In this document: piece by piece, positions 25,296 through 34,692 of the stretch
Layout of the letters: each line of letters opens with the position of its first letter
How positions within the stretch are numbered: the stretch's first letter is position 1
Assembly (NCBI GenBank): GCA_959599095.1
Contig: CAUGGC010000001.1
Coordinates: 62,001-126,000 of the forward strand
Reading direction: 5' to 3'
Source: an uncultured Collinsella sp.
GTDB lineage: Bacteria > Actinomycetota > Coriobacteriia > Coriobacteriales > Coriobacteriaceae
DNA: 64,000 nt
Made by a program: the position numbers and the translations under genes
Notes under the pieces: generated by a model
Seen by the model: the letters and a program-made list of their open reading frames with translations, nothing else
Databases searched by the model: none
Told to the model about the DNA's origin: nothing

Positions 25296-26123
25296 ATGCA
25301 AACTTACGAATCGGACGCCAACATCGGCAACATTAAGATTCTCGCCGTCGATATGGACAAGACGCTGCTGACCGACGAGCGTGTGCTGCCCCAGGGTCTT
25401 GATGAGCGCCTGGACAAGCTCGCCGACGCCGGCATCGTATTCTGCCCCGCCAGCGGACGTCCCGCCCCCAAGCTCGAGGAGATGTTCGAGGGCATCAAGA
25501 ACCGCCTCGCCTTTTGTCCCGACAACGGAGCTTGCGTGATCTATCGCGGCGGCTATATCTATAAGAGCAATATTGACGTGGAGCTGTATCAGCAGGTCTT
25601 GAACCGTGCCTCGGAGGATCCTCGCGCTGTCCCCGTCCTGTGCTGCTTCGACGAGTTCTACGTGCTTGCCCGCGACCATCAATACCACGACGAGATCAGC
25701 GTCTACTACAACACAATCAACTACGTCGACAGCTTTGAGGGCATTGATTTCGAGTCCAACAAGATTTCGGTCTTCTTCCCCGGCTACGACGCCGAGCCCG
25801 CTTTCCGCGAGACCTATAGCCCCGAGTTCTCGGACAAGCTCTACGTCACCAACGCTGGGCGCGAGTGGATCGACTTTATGAACCTGGGCGTCGACAAGGG
25901 CGCCGGCATCGCTCACCTGTGCGAGCACCTGGGCATCGATATTGCCGACGCCGCCGCCGTGGGCGACACCTACAACGACATCCCCATGCTCGAGCGCGTC
26001 GGTCACAGCTTTATCGTGGACAACGCCGAGGAGCACATGAACGCGCATGCCAAGTGGCGCATTCCGAGCAACAACGACGGGGGCGTACTGACGCTCATCG
26101 ACGCCATCTTGGCGGCTCGTTAA
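25296..26123 (+). CDS. Cof-type HAD phosphatase
   Basis: A 275-residue HAD subfamily IIB hydrolase. It has ILAVDMDKTLLTDERVLP (motif I, near residue 16), the SGRP segment typical of Cof proteins, the conserved CPDNGACVIY stretch, and the motif IV region AAAVGDTYNDIPMLERVG, followed by NAEEHMNAHA. Enzymes of this group remove phosphate from sugar phosphates, nucleotides or pyridoxal phosphate. The substrate here cannot be told. The start at 25296 lies after CGAAAGG. It is transcribed away from argG. Confidence 0.85.
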   Translation: MQTYESDANIGNIKILAVDMDKTLLTDERVLPQGLDERLDKLADAGIVFCPASGRPAPKLEEMFEGIKNRLAFCPDNGACVIYRGGYIYKSNIDVELYQQVLNRASEDPRAVPVLCCFDEFYVLARDHQYHDEISVYYNTINYVDSFEGIDFESNKISVFFPGYDAEPAFRETYSPEFSDKLYVTNAGREWIDFMNLGVDKGAGIAHLCEHLGIDIADAAAVGDTYNDIPMLERVGHSFIVDNAEEHMNAHAKWRIPSNNDGGVLTLIDAILAAR

Positions 26124-26134
26124 CGCAACCTGTC

Positions 26135-26264
26135 GGACCTGGCCGGGCGACGCGGGTAAGTTTTTCGTTCGGTCAGGTCCTGGGCTCGCTCGAAGGCCAC
26201 ATTAAGTGGCCTTCGGCTCGTGCGGAATCTACGAAAAACTTACCCGCGTCGCCCGGCCAGGTCC
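26135..26264. repeat. Long perfect palindrome C
   Basis: Arms 26135-26168 and 26231-26264 are perfectly complementary over 34 bases. The 62-base spacer contains a second perfect 10-pair hairpin (CGAAGGCCAC, five-base loop, complement). It lies 11 bases after the HAD stop. The arms show no similarity to those of palindrome D at 39813-39921. Confidence 0.9.
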
Positions 26265-26330
26265 TGCGGTGACTTGCTTGCCGCATGGATGGCGTCTTGG
26301 CGTCTGGATACTTGGCTGATAGTTTGGAAT

Positions 26331-26370
26331 GAAGGGGGCTCCTTGTTGGCAAGGAGCCCCCTTCTGTTTT
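26331..26370 (+). terminator. Terminator after the Cof-type HAD
   Basis: A perfect 14-pair stem GAAGGGGGCTCCTT/AAGGAGCCCCCTTC is followed by TGTTTT on the plus strand. Facing polA converges on it from the other side. Confidence 0.85.
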
Positions 26371-26397
26371 GGTTACTTTGGGGTTGTTGGTATGTCT

Positions 26398-29145
26398 TTA
26401 CTTGGCATCGGCCCAGGTTATGCCGGTGCTGGCTTCGGCGATTAGGGGAACGCGGAGGTCCACTACGTGCTCCATGACGTCGCGGACCATGGTGGTTAGG
26501 CGCTCGACTTCGTCGATGGGGCACTCAAAGTCCAGTTCGTCGTGCACTTGCAGGATCATGTGGGCGGCAAAGCCTTCTTCTTCCAGGCGACGACTTACGC
26601 GGGCCATGGCGATCTTGATGATGTCTGCTGCGGTGCCCTGCATGGGATGGTTCATGGCCGTGCGCTCGCCAAAGCCGCGGAGTTGCGGGTTTTTGGCCTT
26701 GAGCTCGGGAATATGGCGTCTGCGGCCATACATGGTCTCGGCGTAGCCCGTCTGCTTGGCGCGCGCCACCACGTTGTCGAGGAACGTACGCACGCCCGGG
26801 TAGGCCTCGTAGTAGCGGTCGATCATGTCGCGCGCCTCGGCCATCGAGATATGCAGCGACTGCGACAGGCCGTAGGCCTGCTGGCCATACACGATGCCAA
26901 AGTTCACGGCCTTGGCGCGACTGCGCAGGTCGGGCGTTACCTCGGACACCGGCACACCAAACACGCGCGCCGCCGTCTCGGCATGGAAGTCCTCGCCCTC
27001 GTTAAAGGCGCGCACCAAGTGCTCGTCACCCGAGAGATGTGCCAGCAGACGCAGCTCGATCTGCGAGTAGTCCACCGCCAAAAAGACGCTTCCCTCGCCT
27101 GCCGAAAACGCCGTCTTGACGGTACGCCCCAGCTCCGAGCGCGTCGGAATGTTTTGCAGATTAGGGTCGCTCGAAGACAGACGCCCCGTCGCGGTGATGG
27201 TCTGGTTGTACGTGGTGTGCACACGACCGTCACCGCGGCGCAGCGGGCCCAACGTGTCCAGATAGGTTGACTTGATCTTGGACTTCTCGCGCCAGTCTAA
27301 GATCAAACGAACAATCTCGTGGTCACGGGCAAGATCACTCAGTACCTTGGCATTGGTCGAATAGTAACCGCGCTTGGTCTTTTTGAGACCCTTGGTCGGA
27401 AGGCCCATCACATCAAAGAGCACATGCGAAAGTTGCATGGGGCTGCCGATGTTAAAGGTCTCGTCACCGGCAAGGTCGCGAATGCTTCGTTCGACCTCGG
27501 TGATCTGGGTCGCCAGACCCTCGGACAGACTGTGCAGGCGGTCGGGGTCCACGAGCATGCCCGCGCGCTCCATCTTGGCAAGTACCGGAACGAGCGGCAT
27601 CTCGATGCCATCGAACACGTTGGCGGCGTTCTCACGGGCCATGCACTCGCGCAACGGCGCCACGAGCGCCAGCGTCAGAGCCGCAGTACGGGCGGCAGGC
27701 GCCGGAGCGTCCTCACCAGCACCCTCTGCACCGCGCGCCGCAGGCAACGCCATCTGCAGATAGGTATCGGCCAGATATGCCTCATCGAACTCGGAGCGAT
27801 CGGAATCCAGCAGATAGGCAGCGACCACGGTATCGAAGATACGCGTGGAATCGGCAGCGAGCGGATCCATGAGCTCGGGCTCAGAAGAATCGATGGGCGA
27901 AAGCTCGTGCAGCAGCGCTTTCGTATCCGGGCTCGCCACGCGGCCCTCCATAAACAGGCGCGCAAGCACGCCGGCGATCACACCGTGAGCGAAGTTGAAG
28001 CCCTCAACCTCAGCCGCCGCACAGCTGTCGCCCTCCTCGAGCGCGAACAGGCCCTTGGACGTCGCCAACCACAGCGTGCGCGTCAGCCCAAAGAGCGCGC
28101 CCTCTTCCTTGTCGTCGTCCACCACGGCGGCGACCCACTCGCCGGCATCAATCGCGCGGGAGACCTCAGCCGCAACGGCACCAAGCGCGTCGGCATCGCC
28201 GGCGGCTGCGCGAACCATAGCAGGTATCTCAAACACACTGGAGGCAGCAGTCCCGCCCTCGCCGCCGATCAGCGCCAAGAAACGGTTCTGCATGGCGGTG
28301 ATACCAAGCGTACCCAGCGCCGCGGACACTTCGTCGGCAGAAAACGCCGGGAAGGACGTCGCCTCAAAGTCGAGCTCGACGGGCGCATCGGTGCGAATTG
28401 TCGCAACCTTGCGGCTCAGTAGTGCGTCATCGATGTGTGCACGCAGGTTCTCGCCCATCTTGCCCTTGACCTCATCGGCATGCGCGATGACTTCGTCCAG
28501 GCTACCGTACTTCGCAATGAGCGCACTCGCCTTTTTGGGACCGATGCCCGGTACACCGGGGATGTTGTCGGACGTATCGCCCTTTAGACCGTAAAAATCG
28601 GGCACGAGCGCCGGCGTAATGCCGTGATACAGGTCGTCCACGCTCTCGGGCGTCATAATCGCCACGTCGGACAGGCCCTTGCGGGTCGAGACCACGTTGA
28701 CGTGCTCGGTCACGAGTTGATACATGTCGCGGTCGCCGGTCACCAGTAGCATGTCGCAGCCGGCCTCTTCACCCAGGCGCGCCATGGTTCCCAGGATGTC
28801 ATCGCCTTCCCAGCCCTCGGACTGCAGAATCGGCACGTTGAGCGCGGCGAGCAGCTCCTTAATCATAGGGAACTGCGCATGCAGATCGGGGTCCATGGGC
28901 GGGCGTTGCGCCTTATACTGCGGCAGCATCTCCATGCGCACGCGCGGTTTACCCTTGTCAAACGCCACGACGACGCCGTCGGGGTTAAAGGCATCGATCA
29001 TCTTGAGAAACATGTTCAGAAAGCCAAAGATCGCGTTGGTGGGGCGACCGTCCGGCGCGTTCATGGTCGGCGGCACGGCGTGGAAGGCGCGATGCATGAG
29101 CGAGTTGCCGTCGATAACGGCAAAGGTGCGGCGCTTGTCAGACAT
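26398..29145 (-). CDS. polA: DNA polymerase I
   Basis: Repair and Okazaki-fragment polymerase. The N-terminal 5'-3' exonuclease (residues 1 to about 300) has FAVIDGNSLMHRAFHA and LLVTGDRDMYQLV. The middle region (about 310-510) resembles the 3'-5' exonuclease fold but I cannot find its acidic metal-binding residues, so proofreading is probably absent, as in many Gram-positive Pol I proteins. The polymerase domain has DPNLQNIPTRSELGR, VDYSQIELRLLAHLSGD, RAKAVNFGIVYGQQAYGLSQ and the C-terminal LQVHDELDFE. I chose the ATG at 29145. The 3' end of the gene falls in a G+T-skewed tract. Confidence 0.96.
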   Translation of the reverse strand: MSDKRRTFAVIDGNSLMHRAFHAVPPTMNAPDGRPTNAIFGFLNMFLKMIDAFNPDGVVVAFDKGKPRVRMEMLPQYKAQRPPMDPDLHAQFPMIKELLAALNVPILQSEGWEGDDILGTMARLGEEAGCDMLLVTGDRDMYQLVTEHVNVVSTRKGLSDVAIMTPESVDDLYHGITPALVPDFYGLKGDTSDNIPGVPGIGPKKASALIAKYGSLDEVIAHADEVKGKMGENLRAHIDDALLSRKVATIRTDAPVELDFEATSFPAFSADEVSAALGTLGITAMQNRFLALIGGEGGTAASSVFEIPAMVRAAAGDADALGAVAAEVSRAIDAGEWVAAVVDDDKEEGALFGLTRTLWLATSKGLFALEEGDSCAAAEVEGFNFAHGVIAGVLARLFMEGRVASPDTKALLHELSPIDSSEPELMDPLAADSTRIFDTVVAAYLLDSDRSEFDEAYLADTYLQMALPAARGAEGAGEDAPAPAARTAALTLALVAPLRECMARENAANVFDGIEMPLVPVLAKMERAGMLVDPDRLHSLSEGLATQITEVERSIRDLAGDETFNIGSPMQLSHVLFDVMGLPTKGLKKTKRGYYSTNAKVLSDLARDHEIVRLILDWREKSKIKSTYLDTLGPLRRGDGRVHTTYNQTITATGRLSSSDPNLQNIPTRSELGRTVKTAFSAGEGSVFLAVDYSQIELRLLAHLSGDEHLVRAFNEGEDFHAETAARVFGVPVSEVTPDLRSRAKAVNFGIVYGQQAYGLSQSLHISMAEARDMIDRYYEAYPGVRTFLDNVVARAKQTGYAETMYGRRRHIPELKAKNPQLRGFGERTAMNHPMQGTAADIIKIAMARVSRRLEEEGFAAHMILQVHDELDFECPIDEVERLTTMVRDVMEHVVDLRVPLIAEASTGITWADAK

Positions 29146-29311
29146 ATTGAATACCTCGCTTTGGGCTGGGCACGGTTTGCTCACTCCAGTTTACACGCTC
29201 CCCGCCCCGCGGCCACCTCACATCAAGCTCCCCCGCCACCGTGAGCCCGCGCGTGATACGATGGCTCACGGTACATCAACCAGCACGATCGATCCGAAAG
29301 GAGCCTGCGTC

Positions 29312-30709
29312 ATGGAGCGTCCCTGCGCATGGAAAAAGTACACGCCACAGCAAATCGAGGAGCTCGAGGAGCTTTGCCGCGGCTATAAGCAGTTTTTGAG
29401 TGAGAACAAGACCGAGCGCCTGTGCGTCAAGGCCGGCATCAAGATGGCCGAGGAGGCGGGATACGTCGACCTGGAGACCGTAATCGCCGCAGGCCGCGAG
29501 CTTAAGGCAGGCGACAAGGTGTATGCCGCTAACCACGGCAAGGACCTTATGCTCGTCAATCTGGGCACCGCCCCGCTCGAGCAGGGCTTTAACATCCTGG
29601 GCGCGCACGTGGACTCGCCGCGCCTGGACCTTAAGCAGAACCCCGCCTTCGAGGCCGGCGACATGGCTTATCTCGACACGCACTACTACGGCGGCGTCAA
29701 GAGCTACCACTGGGTAGCCTCCCCGCTCGCACTCGTGGGCGTCATCTGCAAAAAGGACGGTACCACCGTCGACATCAATATCGGCGACAAGGCGGACGAT
29801 CCGGTCTTTACCATCTCCGACCTGCTGATCCATCTCTCGAGCGAGCAGATGTCTAAGCCTGCCAAAGACGCCGTCGACGCCGAGATCCTCGACGTGATCG
29901 TGGGCGGCCGTCCCGTCAAGTTCGATGAGGACGACAAGGACGCCCCCAAGGAGCCCGTCAAGCAGATGTTCCTGGATATCCTCAAGGAGCAGTACGACGT
30001 CGAGGAGGAGGACTTCCTCTCCGCCGAGATCGAGGTCGTGCCCGCCGGCCCCGCCCGCGACATGGGCCTCGACCGCTCCATGATTCTGGGCTATGGCCAT
30101 GACGACCGCGTCTGTGCCTACCCCTCCATGCTCGCCCAGATCAACGTCACCAACGTGGAGCGCACGAGCATCACGCTCATCGTCGACAAGGAGGAGATCG
30201 GTTCCGTGGGTGCCACCGGCATGACGAGTCGCTTCTTCGAGAACACCGTCGCCGAGATCATGATGCTCGCCGGCGAGGACAGCCCGCTGGCTCTGCGCCG
30301 CGCGCTCGCCCGCAGCCGTATGCTCTCCTCCGACGTGTCCGCCGGCTTCGACCCGGGCTATGCCGGCAAGTTCGAGACCAAGAACGCCGCCTTCATGGGT
30401 CGCGGCCTGTGCTTTAACAAGTACACGGGCAGCCGCGGCAAGGGCGGCTCTAACGACGCCGACGCCGAGTATGTGGCCCTCGTCCGCGACATCATGGACG
30501 AGGCCGGCGTGGACTTCCAGACCTGCGAGCTCGGCCGCGTCAACGCTGGTGGCGGCGGCACCATCGCCTACATCATGGCCAAGTACGGCATGAACGTCAT
30601 CGACTCCGGCGTTGCCGTCCTGTCCATGCACGCCCTGTGGGAGGTCGCCAACAAGGCCGATATCTACGAGGCCTACCGCGGCTACAAAGCCTTCCTCGAG
30701 CGCGCCTAA
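29312..30709 (+). CDS. M18-family zinc aminopeptidase
   Basis: A cytosolic dizinc aminopeptidase of the M18 (aspartyl/aminopeptidase I) family, 465 residues. Visible metal-site blocks are GAHVDSPRLDLKQNP (about residue 90), LIVDKEEIGSVGATG (about 290, catalytic Glu) and the C-terminal MHALWEVANKADIY with its histidine. The YDVEEEDFLSAEIEVVPAGPARDMGLDRSMI region is typical of the clostridial subgroup. The ATG at 29312 follows GAAAGGAGCC. The reading frame is open far upstream across polA, but that part is an antisense artefact. Confidence 0.88.
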   Translation: MERPCAWKKYTPQQIEELEELCRGYKQFLSENKTERLCVKAGIKMAEEAGYVDLETVIAAGRELKAGDKVYAANHGKDLMLVNLGTAPLEQGFNILGAHVDSPRLDLKQNPAFEAGDMAYLDTHYYGGVKSYHWVASPLALVGVICKKDGTTVDINIGDKADDPVFTISDLLIHLSSEQMSKPAKDAVDAEILDVIVGGRPVKFDEDDKDAPKEPVKQMFLDILKEQYDVEEEDFLSAEIEVVPAGPARDMGLDRSMILGYGHDDRVCAYPSMLAQINVTNVERTSITLIVDKEEIGSVGATGMTSRFFENTVAEIMMLAGEDSPLALRRALARSRMLSSDVSAGFDPGYAGKFETKNAAFMGRGLCFNKYTGSRGKGGSNDADAEYVALVRDIMDEAGVDFQTCELGRVNAGGGGTIAYIMAKYGMNVIDSGVAVLSMHALWEVANKADIYEAYRGYKAFLERA

Positions 30710-30726
30710 TCCACCCCACCCATAAC

Positions 30727-30800
30727 TTGCGGTGGAATACGGATTGATTTGGTCTTTCAATAGACCAAACAGACCGTATTCCACCGCAACTTCTTTTTTT
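30727..30800 (+). terminator. Palindromic terminator after the M18 peptidase
   Basis: Arms TTGCGGTGGAATACGG (30727-30742) and the complement (30774-30789) surround an inner TTTGGTCT/AGACCAAA hairpin and are followed by CTTCTTTTTTT. The arm is a close relative of the inverted repeat at 9827-9897, so the terminator appears to be built from a repeat. Confidence 0.8.
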
Positions 30801-30815
30801 GGCAGAGGAGAGTCC

Positions 30816-31625
30816 ATGCTGCAGGTCATCATTTCGCCCGCCAAGCAAATGCGCGCGGCACAAGATGCTTTTGAAGTCCTGGGCATCCCACCCTTTGTGC
30901 GCGAGACGGCTCGCCTCCACCGCGCACTGCTAGATATCGAGCGGAATGAAGGCAGCGGCGGCCTGCAGGCCCTTTGGAACGTGAGCGACAGGCTGCTTAC
31001 AGCGTGCCTGGATACGCTTCACGAATTTATGCCCGTCCTGAGCGATGCCGACCTCGCCGATCCCGATATCGCGCGTCGAATCTCCCCCGCCGTCATGTCC
31101 TATCACGGCATCCAATACCAAAGCATGGCGCCCGAGGTCATGGATGCCGCACAGCTCGACTGGCTGCAAAACCATCTCTGGATCCTCTCGGGACTCTACG
31201 GATGCGTACGCCCCTTCCATGCCGTTGAACCGTATCGGCTGGAGATGGGCGCGAAGCTTGTCGTCGACGGTGCCCGAGACCTCTACGCATTTTGGGGCGA
31301 CAAGCTCGCACGGACTATCGCTCCGGCAGGCTCCAACGCTACGATCGTCAACCTCGCCAGCGCGGAATACGCCAAAGCTGTTCTCACCAGCCTCACCACC
31401 GATGCCACGGTCGTCACATGTCTCTTTGGCGAAGGCATCCGCAACGGCAAGCCCATCCAGCGCTCGACCGCCAGCAAAAAGGCGCGCGGCTCCATGGTGC
31501 GGTGGATGGCAGAAAACAAGCTCGAGAATGCAAGCGAACTTACCGCATTCAATATCGGCTATCGGCACATCCCCGAGCTTTCAGACAAAAACACCCTGGT
31601 TTTCATGAACGCGCAGGCACAATAG
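30816..31625 (+). CDS. yaaA: Peroxide stress protein YaaA family
   Basis: The YaaA/DUF328 family lowers free iron during peroxide stress in E. coli. The 269-residue product starts MLQVIISPAKQM, with the family's PAK motif. It holds SYHGIQYQSMAP (about residue 92), the ILSGLYGCVRPFHAVEPYRLEMG block (about 122-144), LASAEYAKAV and the C-terminal ARGSMVRWM segment, all conserved. The start at 30816 follows GCAGAGGAGAGTCC. It is probably transcribed alone, converging on the next gene. Confidence 0.9.
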   Translation: MLQVIISPAKQMRAAQDAFEVLGIPPFVRETARLHRALLDIERNEGSGGLQALWNVSDRLLTACLDTLHEFMPVLSDADLADPDIARRISPAVMSYHGIQYQSMAPEVMDAAQLDWLQNHLWILSGLYGCVRPFHAVEPYRLEMGAKLVVDGARDLYAFWGDKLARTIAPAGSNATIVNLASAEYAKAVLTSLTTDATVVTCLFGEGIRNGKPIQRSTASKKARGSMVRWMAENKLENASELTAFNIGYRHIPELSDKNTLVFMNAQAQ

Positions 31626-31648
31626 GCCCGCCGTTTCCAAACACCCCA

Positions 31649-32164
31649 TTACTCCGCCAAGCCATCGGCCTTTGCAATCTCGCTCGTCGAGCCATCTTGG
31701 TAGGTAATCTTAACGTGCTCTACGTCGGATACCGTAACGCCCGACGGAGGTTCCAAACGCCACTCCGTCAGAGCGATATCCATGGTCGTGGGCACATCGC
31801 CCTGATCTTTGAGCTTCACCATGAGTGTTTTGATTGCTGCATCAAACGTCACGCGTTCGATTTCTTCACCCGGAATAGACCCGCCGCTCAACTGCAGCTG
31901 CACAAACTCGTCGCGCGGATACCAATAGTCGCCCGGCGCGGCCACCGTGTTACCGCCAGCGATCTTCACCGTCATGATCGGCAGGGCATCGTCGGCCTCA
32001 AACTCCCAGGCAGCGCCGCCGCGACCGCCAAACGTCCAAATACAAAAGGCAATCACCAGCACGGCAAGCACCGCAAAACCAATCGCGACCAACCCATGGT
32101 GCGCACGGCTTTCCTCGGCCGATACATCCCATTGCATCTCTCGATATAGATGCTTGTCTTCCAT
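31649..32164 (-). CDS. Membrane-anchored hypothetical protein
   Basis: I do not recognise a family. The 171-residue product has a charged cytoplasmic N-terminus (residues 1-25), one membrane helix (about 26-46, VAIGFAVLAVLVIAFCIWTF) and an external domain of about 120 residues. That domain has alternating polar and hydrophobic stretches suggesting beta strands, with repeated Asp/Gly turns (YQDGSTSE). The ATG at 32164 has GGGGAGGCGTAC in front. It is transcribed away from thiC and converges on yaaA, so context gives no role. Confidence 0.7.
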   Translation of the reverse strand: MEDKHLYREMQWDVSAEESRAHHGLVAIGFAVLAVLVIAFCIWTFGGRGGAAWEFEADDALPIMTVKIAGGNTVAAPGDYWYPRDEFVQLQLSGGSIPGEEIERVTFDAAIKTLMVKLKDQGDVPTTMDIALTEWRLEPPSGVTVSDVEHVKITYQDGSTSEIAKADGLAE

Positions 32165-32235
32165 GTACGCCTCCCCACAGGCACGCTCGTTAGGCCAATC
32201 GTACCCATTCGAGCTATACTTGAGCCCATTACATA

Positions 32236-32334
32236 AACGGGGAGCTTGCAGGACAAGACGGCAGGCTGAGATTGGGCGCGCCCGCCCTGACCCGCAAACC
32301 TGATATGGGTAATGCCAACGAAGGGAGCCGTGCC
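32236..32334 (+). promoter_or_regulatory. TPP (THI-box) riboswitch
   Basis: The leader of thiC carries the diagnostic parts of the thiamine pyrophosphate aptamer: GGGGAGCUUGC, GGCUGAGA, ACCUGAUAUGGGUAAUGCC and AACGAAGGGAG. The AAGGGAG that closes helix P1 is also the only ribosome site for thiC, starting about 10 bases before the ATG. Ligand binding should therefore hide the site and block translation. Confidence 0.96.
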
Positions 32335-32335
32335 A

Positions 32336-33670
32336 ATGAGCACACAGACCGAGCCCAAGCTCGTCACGCAAATCGACTTCGCCCGTGCCGGGCAGATCAC
32401 GCCGCAGATGAAGGAAGTCGCCGAGCGCGAGCATCGCGACCCCGAGTACATCCGCGAGCGCGTGGCCGACGGCCGCATCGCCATTCCCGCCAATATTGTG
32501 CACATCAAAAAGGGCATGCGCGCCTTTGGCGTCGGTGAGGGCCTGTCCACCAAGGTCAACGTGAACTTGGGCATCTCGGGCGACAAGGCCGATGCCGCCG
32601 AGGAATGGAAGAAGGTCAAGATCGCCGAGGACTATGGCGCCGACGCCATCATGGACCTCTCCAACTCGGGTAAGACGCGCCAGTTCCGCCAGCAGCTCAT
32701 CGACGAGACGCCGCTCATGGTGGGCACCGTCCCCATGTACGACGCCATCGGCTACATGGAAAAGCCGCTTGTCAAGCTCACCAAGGACGACCTGTTCGAG
32801 GTCGTGCGCGCACACGCCGAGGACGGCGTCGACTTTATGACCATCCACTGCGGCATCAACAAGTCGGTCACCAAGACCTTTAAGGAGACCGGCCGCCTGA
32901 TGAACATCGTGAGCCGCGGCGGCTCACTGCTGTTTGGCTGGATGGAGGTCACCGGTAACGAGAACCCGTTCTATGAGTTCTACGACGAGTTGCTCGAGAT
33001 TTGCCACGAGTACGACGTGACGATTTCGCTCGGCGACTCCTGCCGTCCGGGCTGCCTCTACGACTCCAACGACGCCACCGAGACCGCTGAGATGATCGAG
33101 CTGGGCAAGCTGTGCAAGCGCGCTTGGGCCGCCGGCGTCCAGGTCATGGTCGAGGGCCCGGGTCACATGGCGCTCGACGAGATCGCTGCCAACATGAAGC
33201 TACAGAAGCGCCTGTGCCACAACGCCCCGTTCTATGTGCTCGGGCCGCTGGTGACCGATATCGGCGTGGGTTACGACCACATCACCGCTGCCATCGGCGG
33301 CGCCATCTCCGCCAGCTCCGGTGCCGACTTCCTGTGCTACGTGACACCGGCCGAGCACCTATGCCTGCCTAACGCCCAGGATGTGCTCGACGGCCTCATG
33401 GCCACTAAAATCGCCGCACACGCCGCCGACATCGTCAAAAAGGTGCCCCACGCCCGCGACATGGACGACAAGATGGGCCAGGCACGCCGCAAGCTCGACT
33501 GGGATGCCATGTGGAAGTGCGCGCTCGACCCGGTTACGGGCAAGAAGCGCTACGAGGAGTCCCCCGCCGCCACCGAGGGCACTTGCACCATGTGTGGCAA
33601 GATGTGCGCCGTCCGCACCGTCAACAAGATCTTCGAGGGCACCACGATCGACCTCGGCATGGAGGACTAG
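32336..33670 (+). CDS. thiC: Phosphomethylpyrimidine synthase
   Basis: Radical-SAM enzyme that rearranges aminoimidazole ribotide to the thiamine pyrimidine. The 444-residue protein is the short form. It has MDLSNSGKTRQFRQ (about residue 103), DFMTIHCGI, SLGDSCRPGCLYDS, VMVEGPGHMALDEI and DFLCYVTPAEHLCLPN, all family blocks. The C-terminal cluster-binding motif reads CTMCGKMC, a CX2CX3C spacing, one residue tighter than the CX2CX4C of E. coli ThiC. It is controlled by the TPP riboswitch directly upstream; thiD follows 180 bases on. Confidence 0.96.
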   Translation: MSTQTEPKLVTQIDFARAGQITPQMKEVAEREHRDPEYIRERVADGRIAIPANIVHIKKGMRAFGVGEGLSTKVNVNLGISGDKADAAEEWKKVKIAEDYGADAIMDLSNSGKTRQFRQQLIDETPLMVGTVPMYDAIGYMEKPLVKLTKDDLFEVVRAHAEDGVDFMTIHCGINKSVTKTFKETGRLMNIVSRGGSLLFGWMEVTGNENPFYEFYDELLEICHEYDVTISLGDSCRPGCLYDSNDATETAEMIELGKLCKRAWAAGVQVMVEGPGHMALDEIAANMKLQKRLCHNAPFYVLGPLVTDIGVGYDHITAAIGGAISASSGADFLCYVTPAEHLCLPNAQDVLDGLMATKIAAHAADIVKKVPHARDMDDKMGQARRKLDWDAMWKCALDPVTGKKRYEESPAATEGTCTMCGKMCAVRTVNKIFEGTTIDLGMED

Positions 33671-33765
33671 CCCTGTCGCCGCGGCCGCTTCTGGCGGCGA
33701 GCTGGTGCCTGTCAATTGTTGACGTGTGAACATTTGCTTGCATTTGCGTAAAGATTGCATCGCCC

Positions 33766-33806
33766 GCCCGGGTTCGACATAGAGTCGGCCCGGGCATCTT
33801 TATAAT
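33766..33806 (+). terminator. Hairpin and promoter elements between thiC and thiD
   Basis: GCCCGGGTTCGAC and GTCGGCCCGGGC pair around a five-base loop and run into ATCTTTAT, a likely thiC terminator. The same stretch ends with a perfect TATAAT (33801-33806), a possible -10 for thiD. Confidence 0.6.
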
Positions 33807-33852
33807 GCTGGCTTATAGACCCATTTGATTCCGACCGAACAAGGGAGCGAAC

Positions 33853-34683
33853 ATGGATCGCAGTAAGGTACCTGCCGTTCTATCCATCGCAGGATCCGAT
33901 TCCAGCGGTGGCGCCGGCATTCAGGCCGACATCAAGACCATCACGGCGCACCGCCTGTATGCCGAGACGGCCATCACCGCCATCACCGCACAGAACACCC
34001 TGGGCGTCACCGCCGTGCAGAACATCTCCCCGGATATTGTCGCGGCGCAGATCGATGCCGTTTTTGACGATATCCGCCCCAAAGCCGTCAAGATTGGCAT
34101 GGCTTCCTCTGCCGAGATTATCGATGTTATCGCCGACCGCCTGAGCGCCTGGAACGCGACAAACGTGGTAGTCGACCCCGTCATGGTAGCCACCTCGGGC
34201 GCACGGCTGATTGCCGAAGATGCCGCCGAGGCGCTCACCCGCCGCCTGTTCCCGCTAGCGACGGTTATCACGCCCAATATTCCCGAGGCCATGGCCCTGC
34301 TCGACTACGAGGTCGACTCCGAGCGCACGCAGCAAAATGCTGCCATGCTCCTCACCCGCCGCTTTGGTTGCGCATCCCTCGTTAAGGGTGGGCATCTTGT
34401 CAACGAGGCCAACGATGTACTGGCCGAACCCGCGCCACTCGATGACGAGGGCAACCATCTGGGAGATCCACTCACCACGTGGTTCCGCCACAAGCGCATC
34501 GAGACCGACAACACACACGGCACCGGCTGCACGCTCTCGTCCGCCATCGCTTGTGCGCTGGCTCAGGGCATGGATCTTGCCGATGCCGTCAACGCGGGCA
34601 AGGCATACCTAACGGGCGCCCTCGCCGCCGGCTTTGACATGGGCAAAGGTTCCGGCCCCGTCAATCACATGTGGCAGTATTAA
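33853..34683 (+). CDS. thiD: Hydroxymethylpyrimidine/phosphomethylpyrimidine kinase
   Basis: It phosphorylates HMP and HMP-P, the step after ThiC in thiamine synthesis. The 276-residue ribokinase-fold protein has the N-terminal SIAGSDSSGGAGIQADIKT (residues 11-29) with the substrate pocket. It also has VVDPVMVATSGARL, VITPNIPEA, LVKGGH and the anion-hole segment THGTGCTLSSAIA (about 220), where the catalytic Asp is replaced by the Cys usual for ThiD. The start at 33853 follows AAGGGAGCGAAC. No separate riboswitch is seen. Confidence 0.94.
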   Translation: MDRSKVPAVLSIAGSDSSGGAGIQADIKTITAHRLYAETAITAITAQNTLGVTAVQNISPDIVAAQIDAVFDDIRPKAVKIGMASSAEIIDVIADRLSAWNATNVVVDPVMVATSGARLIAEDAAEALTRRLFPLATVITPNIPEAMALLDYEVDSERTQQNAAMLLTRRFGCASLVKGGHLVNEANDVLAEPAPLDDEGNHLGDPLTTWFRHKRIETDNTHGTGCTLSSAIACALAQGMDLADAVNAGKAYLTGALAAGFDMGKGSGPVNHMWQY

Positions 34684-34692
34684 GATTCGCAG

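Noticed and set aside
28724..29311. N-terminal extension of the M18 peptidase frame across polA
   Set aside because: The peptidase family starts at the ATG at 29312 with a good ribosome site; the extension is antisense to the polA exonuclease domain.
29276..30886. 536-codon open frame opposite the M18 peptidase
   Set aside because: Antisense to a gene with intact zinc-site motifs; its product is rich in Gly/Val/Ala/His with no domain.
31649..32848. Long minus-strand frame extending the membrane-anchored protein back through the TPP riboswitch and thiC
   Set aside because: The extension is antisense to thiC; the ATG at 32164 has a proper ribosome site and places the membrane helix sensibly.
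33766..33778. GGTTCGA motif reminiscent of a tRNA T-loop between thiC and thiD
   Set aside because: No cloverleaf can be drawn; it is part of a GC-rich terminator stem.
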